NCBI GenBank assembly: GCA_014237145.1
Contig: JAAXOC010000015.1
Span: forward strand, 1 to 38,503
From: ANME-2 cluster archaeon
GTDB lineage: Archaea; Halobacteriota; Methanosarcinia; Methanosarcinales; Methanocomedenaceae
DNA: 38,503 bases
Reading direction: 5' to 3'
Shown here: positions 31,801 to 38,503 of the stretch, piece after piece
Position numbering within the stretch: the stretch's first letter is position 1
How the letters are laid out: the number at the start of each line of letters is the position of its first letter
The notes under the pieces: generated by a model
The model's database searches: none
The model's input: only the letters and a program-made list of their open reading frames with translations
What the model was told of the DNA's origin: nothing
Made by a program: the position numbers and the translations under genes

Positions 31801-31936
31801 AGGCTCAAAGGCATAGATACTATAAACGGATCGTCACTGGCCACTATATTGGCTGCAGGGGTAGCCGCTTTACGGCTCGCTTGGAAACAAAGACTCCGGT
31901 TTGGGTCAAAAGCCATTTGATAAGGAGGAAAAAATC

Positions 31937-32743
31937 ATGACCAACGGAAAATGCATAGCCGTCTCAGACGTGCACCTGGGAATAGAATATAGCAACAGGA
32001 GCAAGTTTATAGATTTCATAGATAATCTGGGGGATGACGTCGATCACCTTGTTCTCCTTGGAGATATACTTGAGTTCTGGAGGAGAGATCCTGTTGGAGT
32101 ACTACTCGAGAATACCGATATCATTCAGAAACTTATGAACCTGGAGCCAGAGATAAAGGTTTCTTATGTAGTCGGGAATCATGATTTTCACCTGATACAG
32201 TTTCCCCAATCTTACTTTGGCGCAAGGTTCGATCTCAAACGCGACCTGAGCCTCGAATATGGGGGGACCAAGTATCGCTTTATACATGGACACCAGCTTG
32301 AAAACAAGCGATTTGGCACGATTGAGACCTACGAGACGTTTGCAGATTCACTTTGTATGGCTGGAGACGATGTTGGGAAAGCCGCTGACATGATCTGGGA
32401 AAAGATTGGGGAAGGAGGAGGAGGAGGTATCCTGGATATGATCAGAAATTTTATTATTAGTATGTATTCGTCATATCCCCCTCCCAAAGACTCGTTGCCA
32501 TGGATCAGAGAAAGAATAGTTGAAATTATGTTGGAACCAGAAGAATTGATGATAAAAAAATATGAGGAATTTGCTATCGAACTGGTCAATGAAAAATATA
32601 AAGGCGAGTTCTTGATATATGGTCATTCACACGAGCCGTGTGTGAAGATGGAGATAAATCTTGCGAACACTGGTTCATGGGTGAAGGGATCTTCTGACTA
32701 TCTGGAGATCGATGAGCACGGAGTGGTGCTCAAGAGCTATTGA
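31937..32743 (+). CDS. Calcineurin-like metallophosphoesterase (LpxH-like)
   Basis: A 268-residue cytosolic enzyme with all five metal-binding motifs of the family: SDVHLG (10-15), GDILEFW (42-48), GNHDFH (80-85), HGHQ (117-120) and GHSHEP (229-234). The closest named group is UDP-2,3-diacylglucosamine diphosphatase (LpxH). Archaea lack lipid A, so the substrate must be another phosphoester. A run of glycines (IGEGGGGGIL) marks a flexible insertion. ATG at 31937 has AAGGAGG upstream; an earlier in-frame start at 31901 is less likely. It lies between the two antitoxin copies. Confidence 0.9.
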   Translation: MTNGKCIAVSDVHLGIEYSNRSKFIDFIDNLGDDVDHLVLLGDILEFWRRDPVGVLLENTDIIQKLMNLEPEIKVSYVVGNHDFHLIQFPQSYFGARFDLKRDLSLEYGGTKYRFIHGHQLENKRFGTIETYETFADSLCMAGDDVGKAADMIWEKIGEGGGGGILDMIRNFIISMYSSYPPPKDSLPWIRERIVEIMLEPEELMIKKYEEFAIELVNEKYKGEFLIYGHSHEPCVKMEINLANTGSWVKGSSDYLEIDEHGVVLKSY

Positions 32744-32947
32744 TAGTGCAAGTCCCTATGCAAAAACGACTGATAGTACTCCCGTCAGCTTGCCGGCGAA
32801 CATTAGATTAGAAGATAAATACAGCACGATCCCAGGCATCCGAATCGATGCCCCGTATAGAGCGGAGCGCCGTCCAGGCTCAGTAACGTTCAAATCAATA
32901 TTCTCCAAAGAAAACTATATCAAGTATACAATGCATGCATACCATAC

Positions 32948-33253
32948 ATGACTGAAATAAGCATCTCAGCAAGAATCCCTGAAGACATTTTTCAAGAACT
33001 TGAAACCTTTATGAAAGAAGAATCCCTTGAAAAATCAGCATCAATAAGAAAACTGCTCTCAGAAGGATTACAGCACTGGAAAGAAGAACGGGCGCTTAAA
33101 CTGCTCTCTAAAGGAAAAGTAACTCTTTTAAATGCTGCACAGATGTCAGGAATCTCAGTATGGGACCTTGCTGATATTGTCCGGGAAAAAGGTGTGGTCT
33201 GGATCAAGTCTGAAAAATACCTTGCTGATGACATCCAAAAGGCGTTAGAATGA
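32948..33253 (+). CDS. UPF0175-type antitoxin
   Basis: A 101-residue antitoxin. The N-terminal ribbon-helix-helix-like part (MTEISISARIPEDIFQELET, FMKEESLEKSASIRKLLSEG) precedes the UPF0175 helix-turn-helix (LLNAAQMSGISVWDLADIVR, EKGV). It should bind the PIN toxin and its own promoter, where TATA-like ACTATATCAAGTATAC sits at about 32914-32929. The stop overlaps the toxin start by four bases (ATGA), the usual antitoxin-toxin layout. Confidence 0.8.
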   Translation: MTEISISARIPEDIFQELETFMKEESLEKSASIRKLLSEGLQHWKEERALKLLSKGKVTLLNAAQMSGISVWDLADIVREKGVVWIKSEKYLADDIQKALE

Positions 33254-33756
33254 AACCGCTCATTTTTAATGCCACACCCTTGATCTTTCTCGGGAAAATA
33301 AACGTACTTGAAAAAATAACGCATTTTCCAGAAGAGAAGTACACCCTGGAATCAGTCTATCAAGAGGTAGTGGTAGAGGGAAAAAAGAGCGGCAATCCAG
33401 AGGCTTTTCTAATAGAAAACCTGCTCGATGCCGGAATACTCAAAATTAAGACGCTTACTGATAACCGATACGTAGCTCACCTCAAAGAAAATCCCAGAAT
33501 CCATAGTGGTGATGCTGAAGTGCTTGCCATGGCCTTAGAGTTAGATGGTATTGCCCTCTTGGATGATGAAGAAGCCAGGGGAATGGCAGAGATAAAAGGA
33601 ATTGAGCATCATGGAACGATTTATCTACTTCTCAGAATGATGAAAATAGGGCTGCTGACAAAAGAAGAGACAATAGACAGTCTGGATGAAATGCTGCGCA
33701 TGGGCTGGCGATGTTCAACAGAATTATATGCAGGGATATTAAAAGCAGTTAAATAA
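33250..33756 (+). CDS. PIN-domain toxin partner (DUF3368-like)
   Basis: A 168-residue PIN protein. Elements: MKPLIFNATPLIFLGKINVL, SVYQEVVVEGKKSG, IHSGDAEVLAMALELDGIAL (acidic core) and LLDDEEARGMAEIKGI. The first acidic residue of typical PIN enzymes (D-(T/A)-SPLI) is replaced by Asn (FNATPLI); I recall this variant in other archaeal DUF3368-like proteins, so it may still be active. It is the presumed RNase toxin of the pair with the preceding antitoxin. Confidence 0.78.
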   Translation: MKPLIFNATPLIFLGKINVLEKITHFPEEKYTLESVYQEVVVEGKKSGNPEAFLIENLLDAGILKIKTLTDNRYVAHLKENPRIHSGDAEVLAMALELDGIALLDDEEARGMAEIKGIEHHGTIYLLLRMMKIGLLTKEETIDSLDEMLRMGWRCSTELYAGILKAVK

Positions 33757-33851
33757 TTGGCAATAACACGAAACTTCTCCGCAGTTGCCCGGATTAGCTT
33801 GAGTTACAGGTCCGAAAGGATCTGTTCTGCACTCATATAGTTCACATCCTT

Positions 33852-34001
33852 TTACTTACACCCCACCTCAACAAGTGCAACAGATTCCCGAAGGACTTCA
33901 GGTCTATTCAGATCAGATTTAACTAAGGGACATTGTGGAAAATTTCTTATCAATCGCCTTGCTTCCTGAAGTTCTATGAAAAAAGCGGGTATTATTTACA
34001 G
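33852..34001 (-). other. Possible coding remnant downstream of metE
   Basis: The minus strand is open for about 50 codons: IPAFFIELQEARRLIRNFPQ, CPLVKSDLNRPEVLRESVAL, VEVGCK, stop. It looks protein-like (regular helical pattern, two cysteines) but has no clear start and no family I recognise. It is probably the end of a lost gene. Confidence 0.35.
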
Positions 34002-34023
34002 ATGCTATATTAACGCCATAGAT

Positions 34024-35061
34024 TCACTGGTTCCTGCAAAACATTTCAATACCTTTGGCCGTATTGGTTAGAAGCTTCTGTGCCAGCCCCTGGGAAGGCC
34101 ATGAGCCCAGTCCGCAATCGGGTCCTACGTACCTTATAGCATCACCGAACATTCCGTAGGCATTGGTAAGTCTCCCGGCAATAACCTCTGGGGTTTCCAT
34201 ATCGGTAACCACTTCCGTGAGCTTGTCAGTTTCCTTCCATACATTGATATTATACTTCTCATTAAGCACAGCAGTCAGGCCGAAGATATCTGTCCTGGCT
34301 ATGCCTACCCTGAGGAATGTATCAGAGACCTGTAAGTCAGCACGGTCAATGAGCTCCAGGTACGAAGGGCTGGCAGCGGATTCTACCCCTATTACATTAA
34401 TGGAAGGGACCTGGCAGACCAGCTTGTAATTAAGTGGGGAATGCAGGTGTATCTCGGTGTCGATACCGTGTTGGTGTGCAGTTTTCCCGGCCACGGTCAG
34501 GGCCTTTATGATATCCTCATCGTTAAGCATGATCTGGGGATTAATACCGATGCTTGGCTCATCAATAGAAACAGTAGCCACATTGAGATCGCCCGAATGC
34601 CTGATGGAATTCTTAACGAACCTGTCAATGCTTTTAGCAAAGGTCAGCAGCACATCGCCATAGGATGTTCCTCCGAACTCCTTTAAATAAAGCTCAACAG
34701 GACCAGTAACACATACACGGATGTCAAGGGGTTTACCGTGCTCCTTTTTGTACTTTGCACCCAGGCCCAAAAGAGCTTCAAGTTCCAGTATCTTTGCCTC
34801 TGGTTCTTTTACCAGCAGGGGTGCTTCTGTCAGTTCAGGGTCATTGATTATTCTTAAGTACTGCTGGTTCATATCCTGGAACTGGGGATAAGTCGGTACT
34901 TCCACACCAGCCGCTATCTTTTGCTCCATTGTGTCTGAGATTATCCCAAACAGGCGCTTATCTTCGGCCCTGGATGTGACCGCCTGTTCTATCCAGTCCC
35001 TGGAGATTCCCTCAGGAAGCGGATAACTTCCTATATCGTCAAAGATTATATTCGGGTCCAT
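34024..35061 (-). CDS. MetE-like core methionine synthase (archaeal type)
   Basis: A 345-residue single-barrel homologue of the MetE catalytic domain. Archaeal enzymes of this kind methylate homocysteine, using a methyl-corrinoid or methyl-pterin donor. Visible: FDDIGSYPLPEG at the start, ATVSIDEPSIGINP, TEIHLHSPLNYK (MetE-type zinc ligands normally appear as HxC; here HxH), a Glu in INVIGVESAASP and the cysteine GPDCGLGSWPS near the C-terminus. The frame is open to an ATG at 35118, but ATG at 35061 puts GSYP at the usual distance. Inverted repeats lie at 35119-35150. Confidence 0.82.
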   Translation of the reverse strand: MDPNIIFDDIGSYPLPEGISRDWIEQAVTSRAEDKRLFGIISDTMEQKIAAGVEVPTYPQFQDMNQQYLRIINDPELTEAPLLVKEPEAKILELEALLGLGAKYKKEHGKPLDIRVCVTGPVELYLKEFGGTSYGDVLLTFAKSIDRFVKNSIRHSGDLNVATVSIDEPSIGINPQIMLNDEDIIKALTVAGKTAHQHGIDTEIHLHSPLNYKLVCQVPSINVIGVESAASPSYLELIDRADLQVSDTFLRVGIARTDIFGLTAVLNEKYNINVWKETDKLTEVVTDMETPEVIAGRLTNAYGMFGDAIRYVGPDCGLGSWPSQGLAQKLLTNTAKGIEMFCRNQ

Positions 35062-35118
35062 GGTTGATACTAATGGTTGAACTAAGCAATAATATCTTTT
35101 ACCCTGAGAATCAATCAT

Positions 35119-35150
35119 ACTTGAATTAAATCAAGTTAAATTGATTTCAA
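35119..35150. promoter_or_regulatory. Paired inverted repeats upstream of metE
   Basis: ACTTGA-ATTAAA-TCAAGT (35119-35136) is followed after four bases by TTGATTTCAA (35141-35150). Both have TTGA/TCAA half-sites. A minus-strand TATA-like ATATATATAGATG (about 35170-35182) lies just beyond. They may be operator sites for metE or for the divergent symporter gene. Confidence 0.4.
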
Positions 35151-35283
35151 CTAAAATTTGCTTTTTAAACATCTATATATATTCTGCAATATGTATGTCA
35201 AAAATGAAACTAAACAGTCTTCATTATCATTAACAGGACAGGGATCAATAAATCAGTAAAATATAATTATGGATGTTTAAATT

Positions 35284-37209
35284 ATGGATGGTTATCATAT
35301 ATTTCTAATTCTGCTGGCGGTCTACTTATCAGGACTTGTCGGCATTGGGTTGTACTTTAATAAAAAACAAAAATCAGTAACGGATTTCTGGCTTGCCGGA
35401 AGGGAGATAGGGCCAAAAGCCATCGGTTTCTCAGCAGCGGCCTCCTGGCTCACTGCCGGTGGGATTCTTGCAGTTATCGGGTTTTACATGCTCAGCGGCA
35501 TGGGCTCGATATGGGGTTTTGTCGCCCCGAACATCCTGGCACTGCTTATCATAGCGATGCTTGTGGGCAGGATAAAGCACCTGCCAGCTATTACCCAGCC
35601 CGAACTGATGGAACAGAGATACAGCAGCGCAATCAGGGCACCTCTGGCATTTATTATAGCAATTGTAATGATACTGTTTGCAGTGGCAGACATCAAGGGG
35701 CTTGCCCTTGTACTCCAGGTGTTCTACGGGCTTGACCCGCTGTACGCTGCGCTGATCGTTGCAGTGGCAGTATCCATATATGTGACCCTTGGCGGGCTTT
35801 CGGCAGTTGTCTGGACCGATGTTGTACAGTTCTCGTTCCTTGCACTGTTCACCATTACCATGGCCTTTTTCGCAGTGGGTGCCGCAACTTCGGGTGTTGT
35901 TGACGGCGCATCTCTCAGTGTTACAGAACTGTTCGGTAATGTTGATTCCACATGGTGGAACCCCTTATCCATAGGGATTCCAATGGTGCTCATCTTTATA
36001 GTCGCTATCATCCCGGGCTGGATGACAGAACAGGACCCGTGGCAAAGGGTCTGGGCAGCCAGGGATAAAAGATCGGCCCAAATAGGAATGGTGATGGCTT
36101 CGATGTTGATATTTGTGGTGTTTGCTGCATGTGCGGTAATTGCCATCGGGCTGAATGCTGTCTATCCAGAGATCGCAGAGATGGGATTTCCGGCAGGAAT
36201 GGCACTGGCCGAACCGGCACTGCTTGATTTTATTAATAGTAATTTCTCACCCCTCATGATTGCCTTAAGCGCCATAGGTCTTGCGGCAGCGGCAATGTCA
36301 TGTGCAGATACCTTTGCCACATCAGGGGCTTCATGTCTTTCCCGCGATCTGTACCAGAGGTTTGTTAAGCCTGATGCTACTATGAAAGAGATGCTGATCG
36401 TAAACCGCATAAGTGTGCTGTTGATCGTGATATCAGCGACCATTGCATCATTTTTTATTAACAGTATTATTGATGCGATCCACATTGCCACTTTCATTGC
36501 AAGTGCGTCATACTTCTTCCCGCTTATGGGCGGGCTTTTCTGGAAGCGGGCCACAAAGGAAGGGGCACTGGCAGGAATGGTGGTGGGTGCTGTGGCACAA
36601 ACTGCACTTGTAGTTATTGACCTGGCAAATACACCGTTCATGGCACCGCCGTATCTTGCGACCATACACCCGGCACTTATAGGTCATGGCGTGATCGTGG
36701 GATTGTCACTGGGTGCGGTTACATTCTTTGGTGTGTCCCTGTTGACTGCCCCCTCAAGTGTTGTGAACCTGGCCCCGTTCTTCAAGGATGAGGCTGAGAA
36801 ACTGGAACTGCATGGGGTGGAGAAGATTGATGAATCTGACCTTGAATATAAGGAATTCCTTGGCAGGATCGATGAGAAGGTTACGGGTGAGCGCACACAC
36901 CTGCACCTGAACATTACCGCTTCTAAAGCCCTGGACTGGAATAAAACGGTTGAGAAACTTAAGGAGAGTTACCCGGCATGGGTCACTCCTGCTGGTCCGG
37001 ACTCTGTATACAGGCTGACCCACCCGGATATGTTATCCTGTGTGTCTATGACCAGGGGAAGCGGTGATAATGAGATATGGATAGCTGCAGAACCCAGGGT
37101 GGAGTCTGCCAAGGTCCTGAAAAGGGATCTTTTTACTGCTTATGATGAGGTGTCCATTGTGCTTGAGCAGATAGGTGTGGGGCTGGCGGCTACCGCGCCT
37201 GAGAGTTGA
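35284..37209 (+). CDS. Sodium:solute symporter (SSS family) with C-terminal soluble domain
   Basis: A 641-residue transporter with about 13 membrane spans. Family features are DFWLAGREIGPKAIGFSAAA near the N-terminus, VTLGGLSAVVWTDVVQFSFL, and MSCADTFATSGASCLSRDLY (Na+-site region). About 140 residues after the last span (from AEKLELHGVEKIDESDLEYK) form a soluble domain not in basic SSS transporters. Substrate unknown (pantothenate, proline, acetate-type solutes are possible). It is divergent from the metE-like gene. Confidence 0.92.
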   Translation: MDGYHIFLILLAVYLSGLVGIGLYFNKKQKSVTDFWLAGREIGPKAIGFSAAASWLTAGGILAVIGFYMLSGMGSIWGFVAPNILALLIIAMLVGRIKHLPAITQPELMEQRYSSAIRAPLAFIIAIVMILFAVADIKGLALVLQVFYGLDPLYAALIVAVAVSIYVTLGGLSAVVWTDVVQFSFLALFTITMAFFAVGAATSGVVDGASLSVTELFGNVDSTWWNPLSIGIPMVLIFIVAIIPGWMTEQDPWQRVWAARDKRSAQIGMVMASMLIFVVFAACAVIAIGLNAVYPEIAEMGFPAGMALAEPALLDFINSNFSPLMIALSAIGLAAAAMSCADTFATSGASCLSRDLYQRFVKPDATMKEMLIVNRISVLLIVISATIASFFINSIIDAIHIATFIASASYFFPLMGGLFWKRATKEGALAGMVVGAVAQTALVVIDLANTPFMAPPYLATIHPALIGHGVIVGLSLGAVTFFGVSLLTAPSSVVNLAPFFKDEAEKLELHGVEKIDESDLEYKEFLGRIDEKVTGERTHLHLNITASKALDWNKTVEKLKESYPAWVTPAGPDSVYRLTHPDMLSCVSMTRGSGDNEIWIAAEPRVESAKVLKRDLFTAYDEVSIVLEQIGVGLAATAPES

Positions 37210-37238
37210 AGTAGCGCAAGTAGGTTATAGTATCCGGA

Positions 37239-37274
37239 GCGCGGGGAAGTGAGGCCTTTCCCGTGCTTTTATTT
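37239..37274 (+). terminator. Hairpin followed by T-rich run after the symporter gene
   Basis: GCGCGGGGAAG and CTTTCCCGTGC form an 11-pair stem (two G-U pairs) with loop TGAGGC, followed by TTTTATTT. It is 30 bases after the symporter stop. Confidence 0.6.
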
Positions 37275-37474
37275 CATCTCGAGTTGTTTTTTCTTTCATC
37301 TTAAGCCCCGGTCAGTTCTTGTTTGAGTTCGAGTTGCGCCCAGGTGTTGTAGTTTATTTGTTCGAGGTGGGGGCGGGTTTTAAGATTACAGTGCAGTGAA
37401 ATGGATTTCCGGTCATTTTTATCATCTTTGTCATTTTATATATTTTTGATATTGCACATTTAATTTAACTTAGG

Positions 37475-37852
37475 TTATGATGTTAAAACCCAGCTTACAA
37501 TAGCGATTATTAACCCAACGATAACACCCACACCAATATTCCTCAAATCCAGCAATTGGCTTTCGTTTTTCTTTTTAGAATCATATTCCACAAGTGCATC
37601 TACACTGTCTTTTATTTTTTGTCGGATATCGCTTAAATCCTTTACAATTTAGGTGTATTCAGTCAGAGCATCATCATTTATAGAAAATATGTCTTTTTCT
37701 GCCCTAAGAGCTGTGATACGTCTTTCATATTGAGGAAGCGCGGGTCTCATATTTTTGTAATAAGTTGGAATGACCTCTTTAATAGCTTCATGAGAAAACG
37801 GTTTTAATTCTTCTTTAACGTCCTGTTGTAAAAGTTCCTTGAAACCAAACAA
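37475..37852 (-). pseudogene. Coiled-coil/TM protein gene interrupted by TAA and cut at its 5' end
   Basis: The minus-strand frame reads FGFKELLQQDVKEELKPFSH, ALPQYERRITALRAEKDIFS, DDALTEYT, then TAA (37649-37651). It continues in frame with IVKDLSDIRQKIKDSVDALV and a C-terminal span (NIGVGVIVGLIIAIVSWVLT) to a stop at 37475. The 5' end stops within 5 bases of the transposase start, so insertion probably removed it. Function unknown. Confidence 0.55.
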
Positions 37853-37857
37853 ATACT

Positions 37858-38503
37858 ATGATCGATTCGCAATTTCAAGCTATGGCATCATACGATGCCC
37901 AGTTACATATTGGATATGTTCAAATCCAGACTGCAAAAAATACCACCATGACAAGTTAATAGGTGTTACCGGATCAGCAAATTACAGCGATGAATACAAT
38001 GAAAAAATGAAATGTGTAAGATACGACGGTAGGTGCACGTTATGGAATTCACGCATTACTGGTGAAATATTCACAGAGGGCTTAACTGATACATCAGGAA
38101 GAGCACCATGTCCAACAACTTTGTGGAAATACGAACAAAAACAAGGCAAAATCTCAGCCCAGGAACTGACAAGTCAGGATATTGATTTCAATGGAGTATT
38201 GCACATCGATGGACATTGGGTTAAAACTGGATGGAGAAATTATATCGAAGCTCAACTGGGAAAAGAATTAACCAACCGACAGTGGAAAAGGCTGAGGTAT
38301 AAAGTTATTTATGTTGTAGCTACAGAAGATAAAGTCGTCCTGGATTTCCAGATAACTAACATTATGCCAAGTTATCTTGAATTGGTTCCGCTTATAAATA
38401 GAATTAAATCTCGCATACCTAATGGAGATATTTCAAAAATTGTTTCCGATGAAGATAGTGCGATAATTGGTGCAGTAGCACACGTTTTACCTAATGTCTC
38501 ACA
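37858..38503 (+). CDS. Transposase-like gene, 5' part (runs off the window)
   Basis: From ATG at 37858 the frame is open for 215 codons to the window edge. It begins MDRFAISSYGIIRCPVTYWI and has a zinc-knuckle-like CSNPDCKKYHH. A DDE-type core follows: first Asp in VLHIDGHWVKTGWRNYIEAQ, a transposase-like block (RQWKRLRYKVIYVVATEDKV, VLDFQITNIMPSYLELVPLI), and second Asp in KIVSDEDSAIIGAVA. The catalytic Glu would lie beyond the window. Probably part of an insertion sequence that disrupted the gene at 37475-37852. Confidence 0.6.

Noticed and set aside
31800-31936. Coding continuation of the antitoxin remnant (YKRIVTGHYIGCRGSRF)
   Set aside because: Not similar to the antitoxin end and overlaps the phosphoesterase leader; read as chance open frame.
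1-38503. CRISPR arrays, rRNA and tRNA genes
   Set aside because: No regularly spaced repeats and no recognisable rRNA or tRNA sequence were seen by reading; a dedicated scan could still find a tRNA.

Overview
The window is archaeal and comes from a methane-metabolising lineage. It carries the complete mtrEDCBAFGH operon (Na+-pumping methyl-H4MPT:coenzyme M methyltransferase), followed directly by mer (F420-dependent methylene-H4MPT reductase). It also holds a TATA-binding protein, a membrane-anchored archaeal Lon, HMG-CoA reductase for isoprenoid lipids, and a TldD/PmbA pair. The presence of mer argues against ANME-1. The Bro-N gene families and general gene style fit Methanosarcinales or an ANME-2-like relative. 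That placement is inference; no rRNA or mcr gene is present to confirm it.

Layout: 1-2450 has an ABC ATPase, a small secreted repeat protein, and a membrane protein coupled to a winged-helix protein. 2450-7990 is a decay-rich accessory island on the minus strand. It holds six Bro-N (BRO/antirepressor-like) gene copies, of which two are intact, one is stopped in frame and three are fragments. Also there are three copies of the 3' end of a restriction-modification gene, a HepT/MntA toxin-antitoxin pair and a 278-bp MITE-like element. 7991-16324 is the methanogenesis block: a truncated B12-binding domain, tbp, mtrEDCBAFGH (including a 54-aa mtrG), mer and a conserved zinc-ribbon protein. 16460-25000 is housekeeping: roadblock and V4R proteins, a zinc ribbon, HMG-CoA reductase, LonB, TldD/PmbA and a glycosyltransferase. 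25000-28040 is a second decay zone: three copies of the 3' end of an NMD3-like gene, hsdM and hsdS remnants, a nucleotidyltransferase, a PIN/antitoxin pair, and a membrane protein sharing a transmembrane motif with LonB. 28150-37210 holds a lipoprotein, a DASS transporter, a K+ channel, a metallophosphoesterase, a duplicated antitoxin with a PIN partner, a MetE-like methionine synthase and a sodium:solute symporter. The right edge has a broken coiled-coil/TM gene and the start of a transposase.

Two observations stand out. (1) Every Bro-N copy that retains the region has a DNA palindrome at the same codon position. The arm sequences differ between copies while complementarity is kept. The palindrome is in codon phase, and the one mismatch in the longest example sits where perfect pairing would create a stop codon. 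This looks like a conserved structural or binding site embedded in a coding region. (2) A 41-nt block encoding IYS(L/F)YTGTLIWGI occurs three times: once in the LonB membrane anchor and twice in a separate small membrane protein 6 kb away, with up to 39/41 bases identical.

Both decay zones show one theme: toxin-antitoxin genes lie between restriction-modification remnants, and 3' ends of host genes are present in three copies. This suggests repeated integration and deletion at the same sites. All family assignments come from reading motifs; no database search was run.
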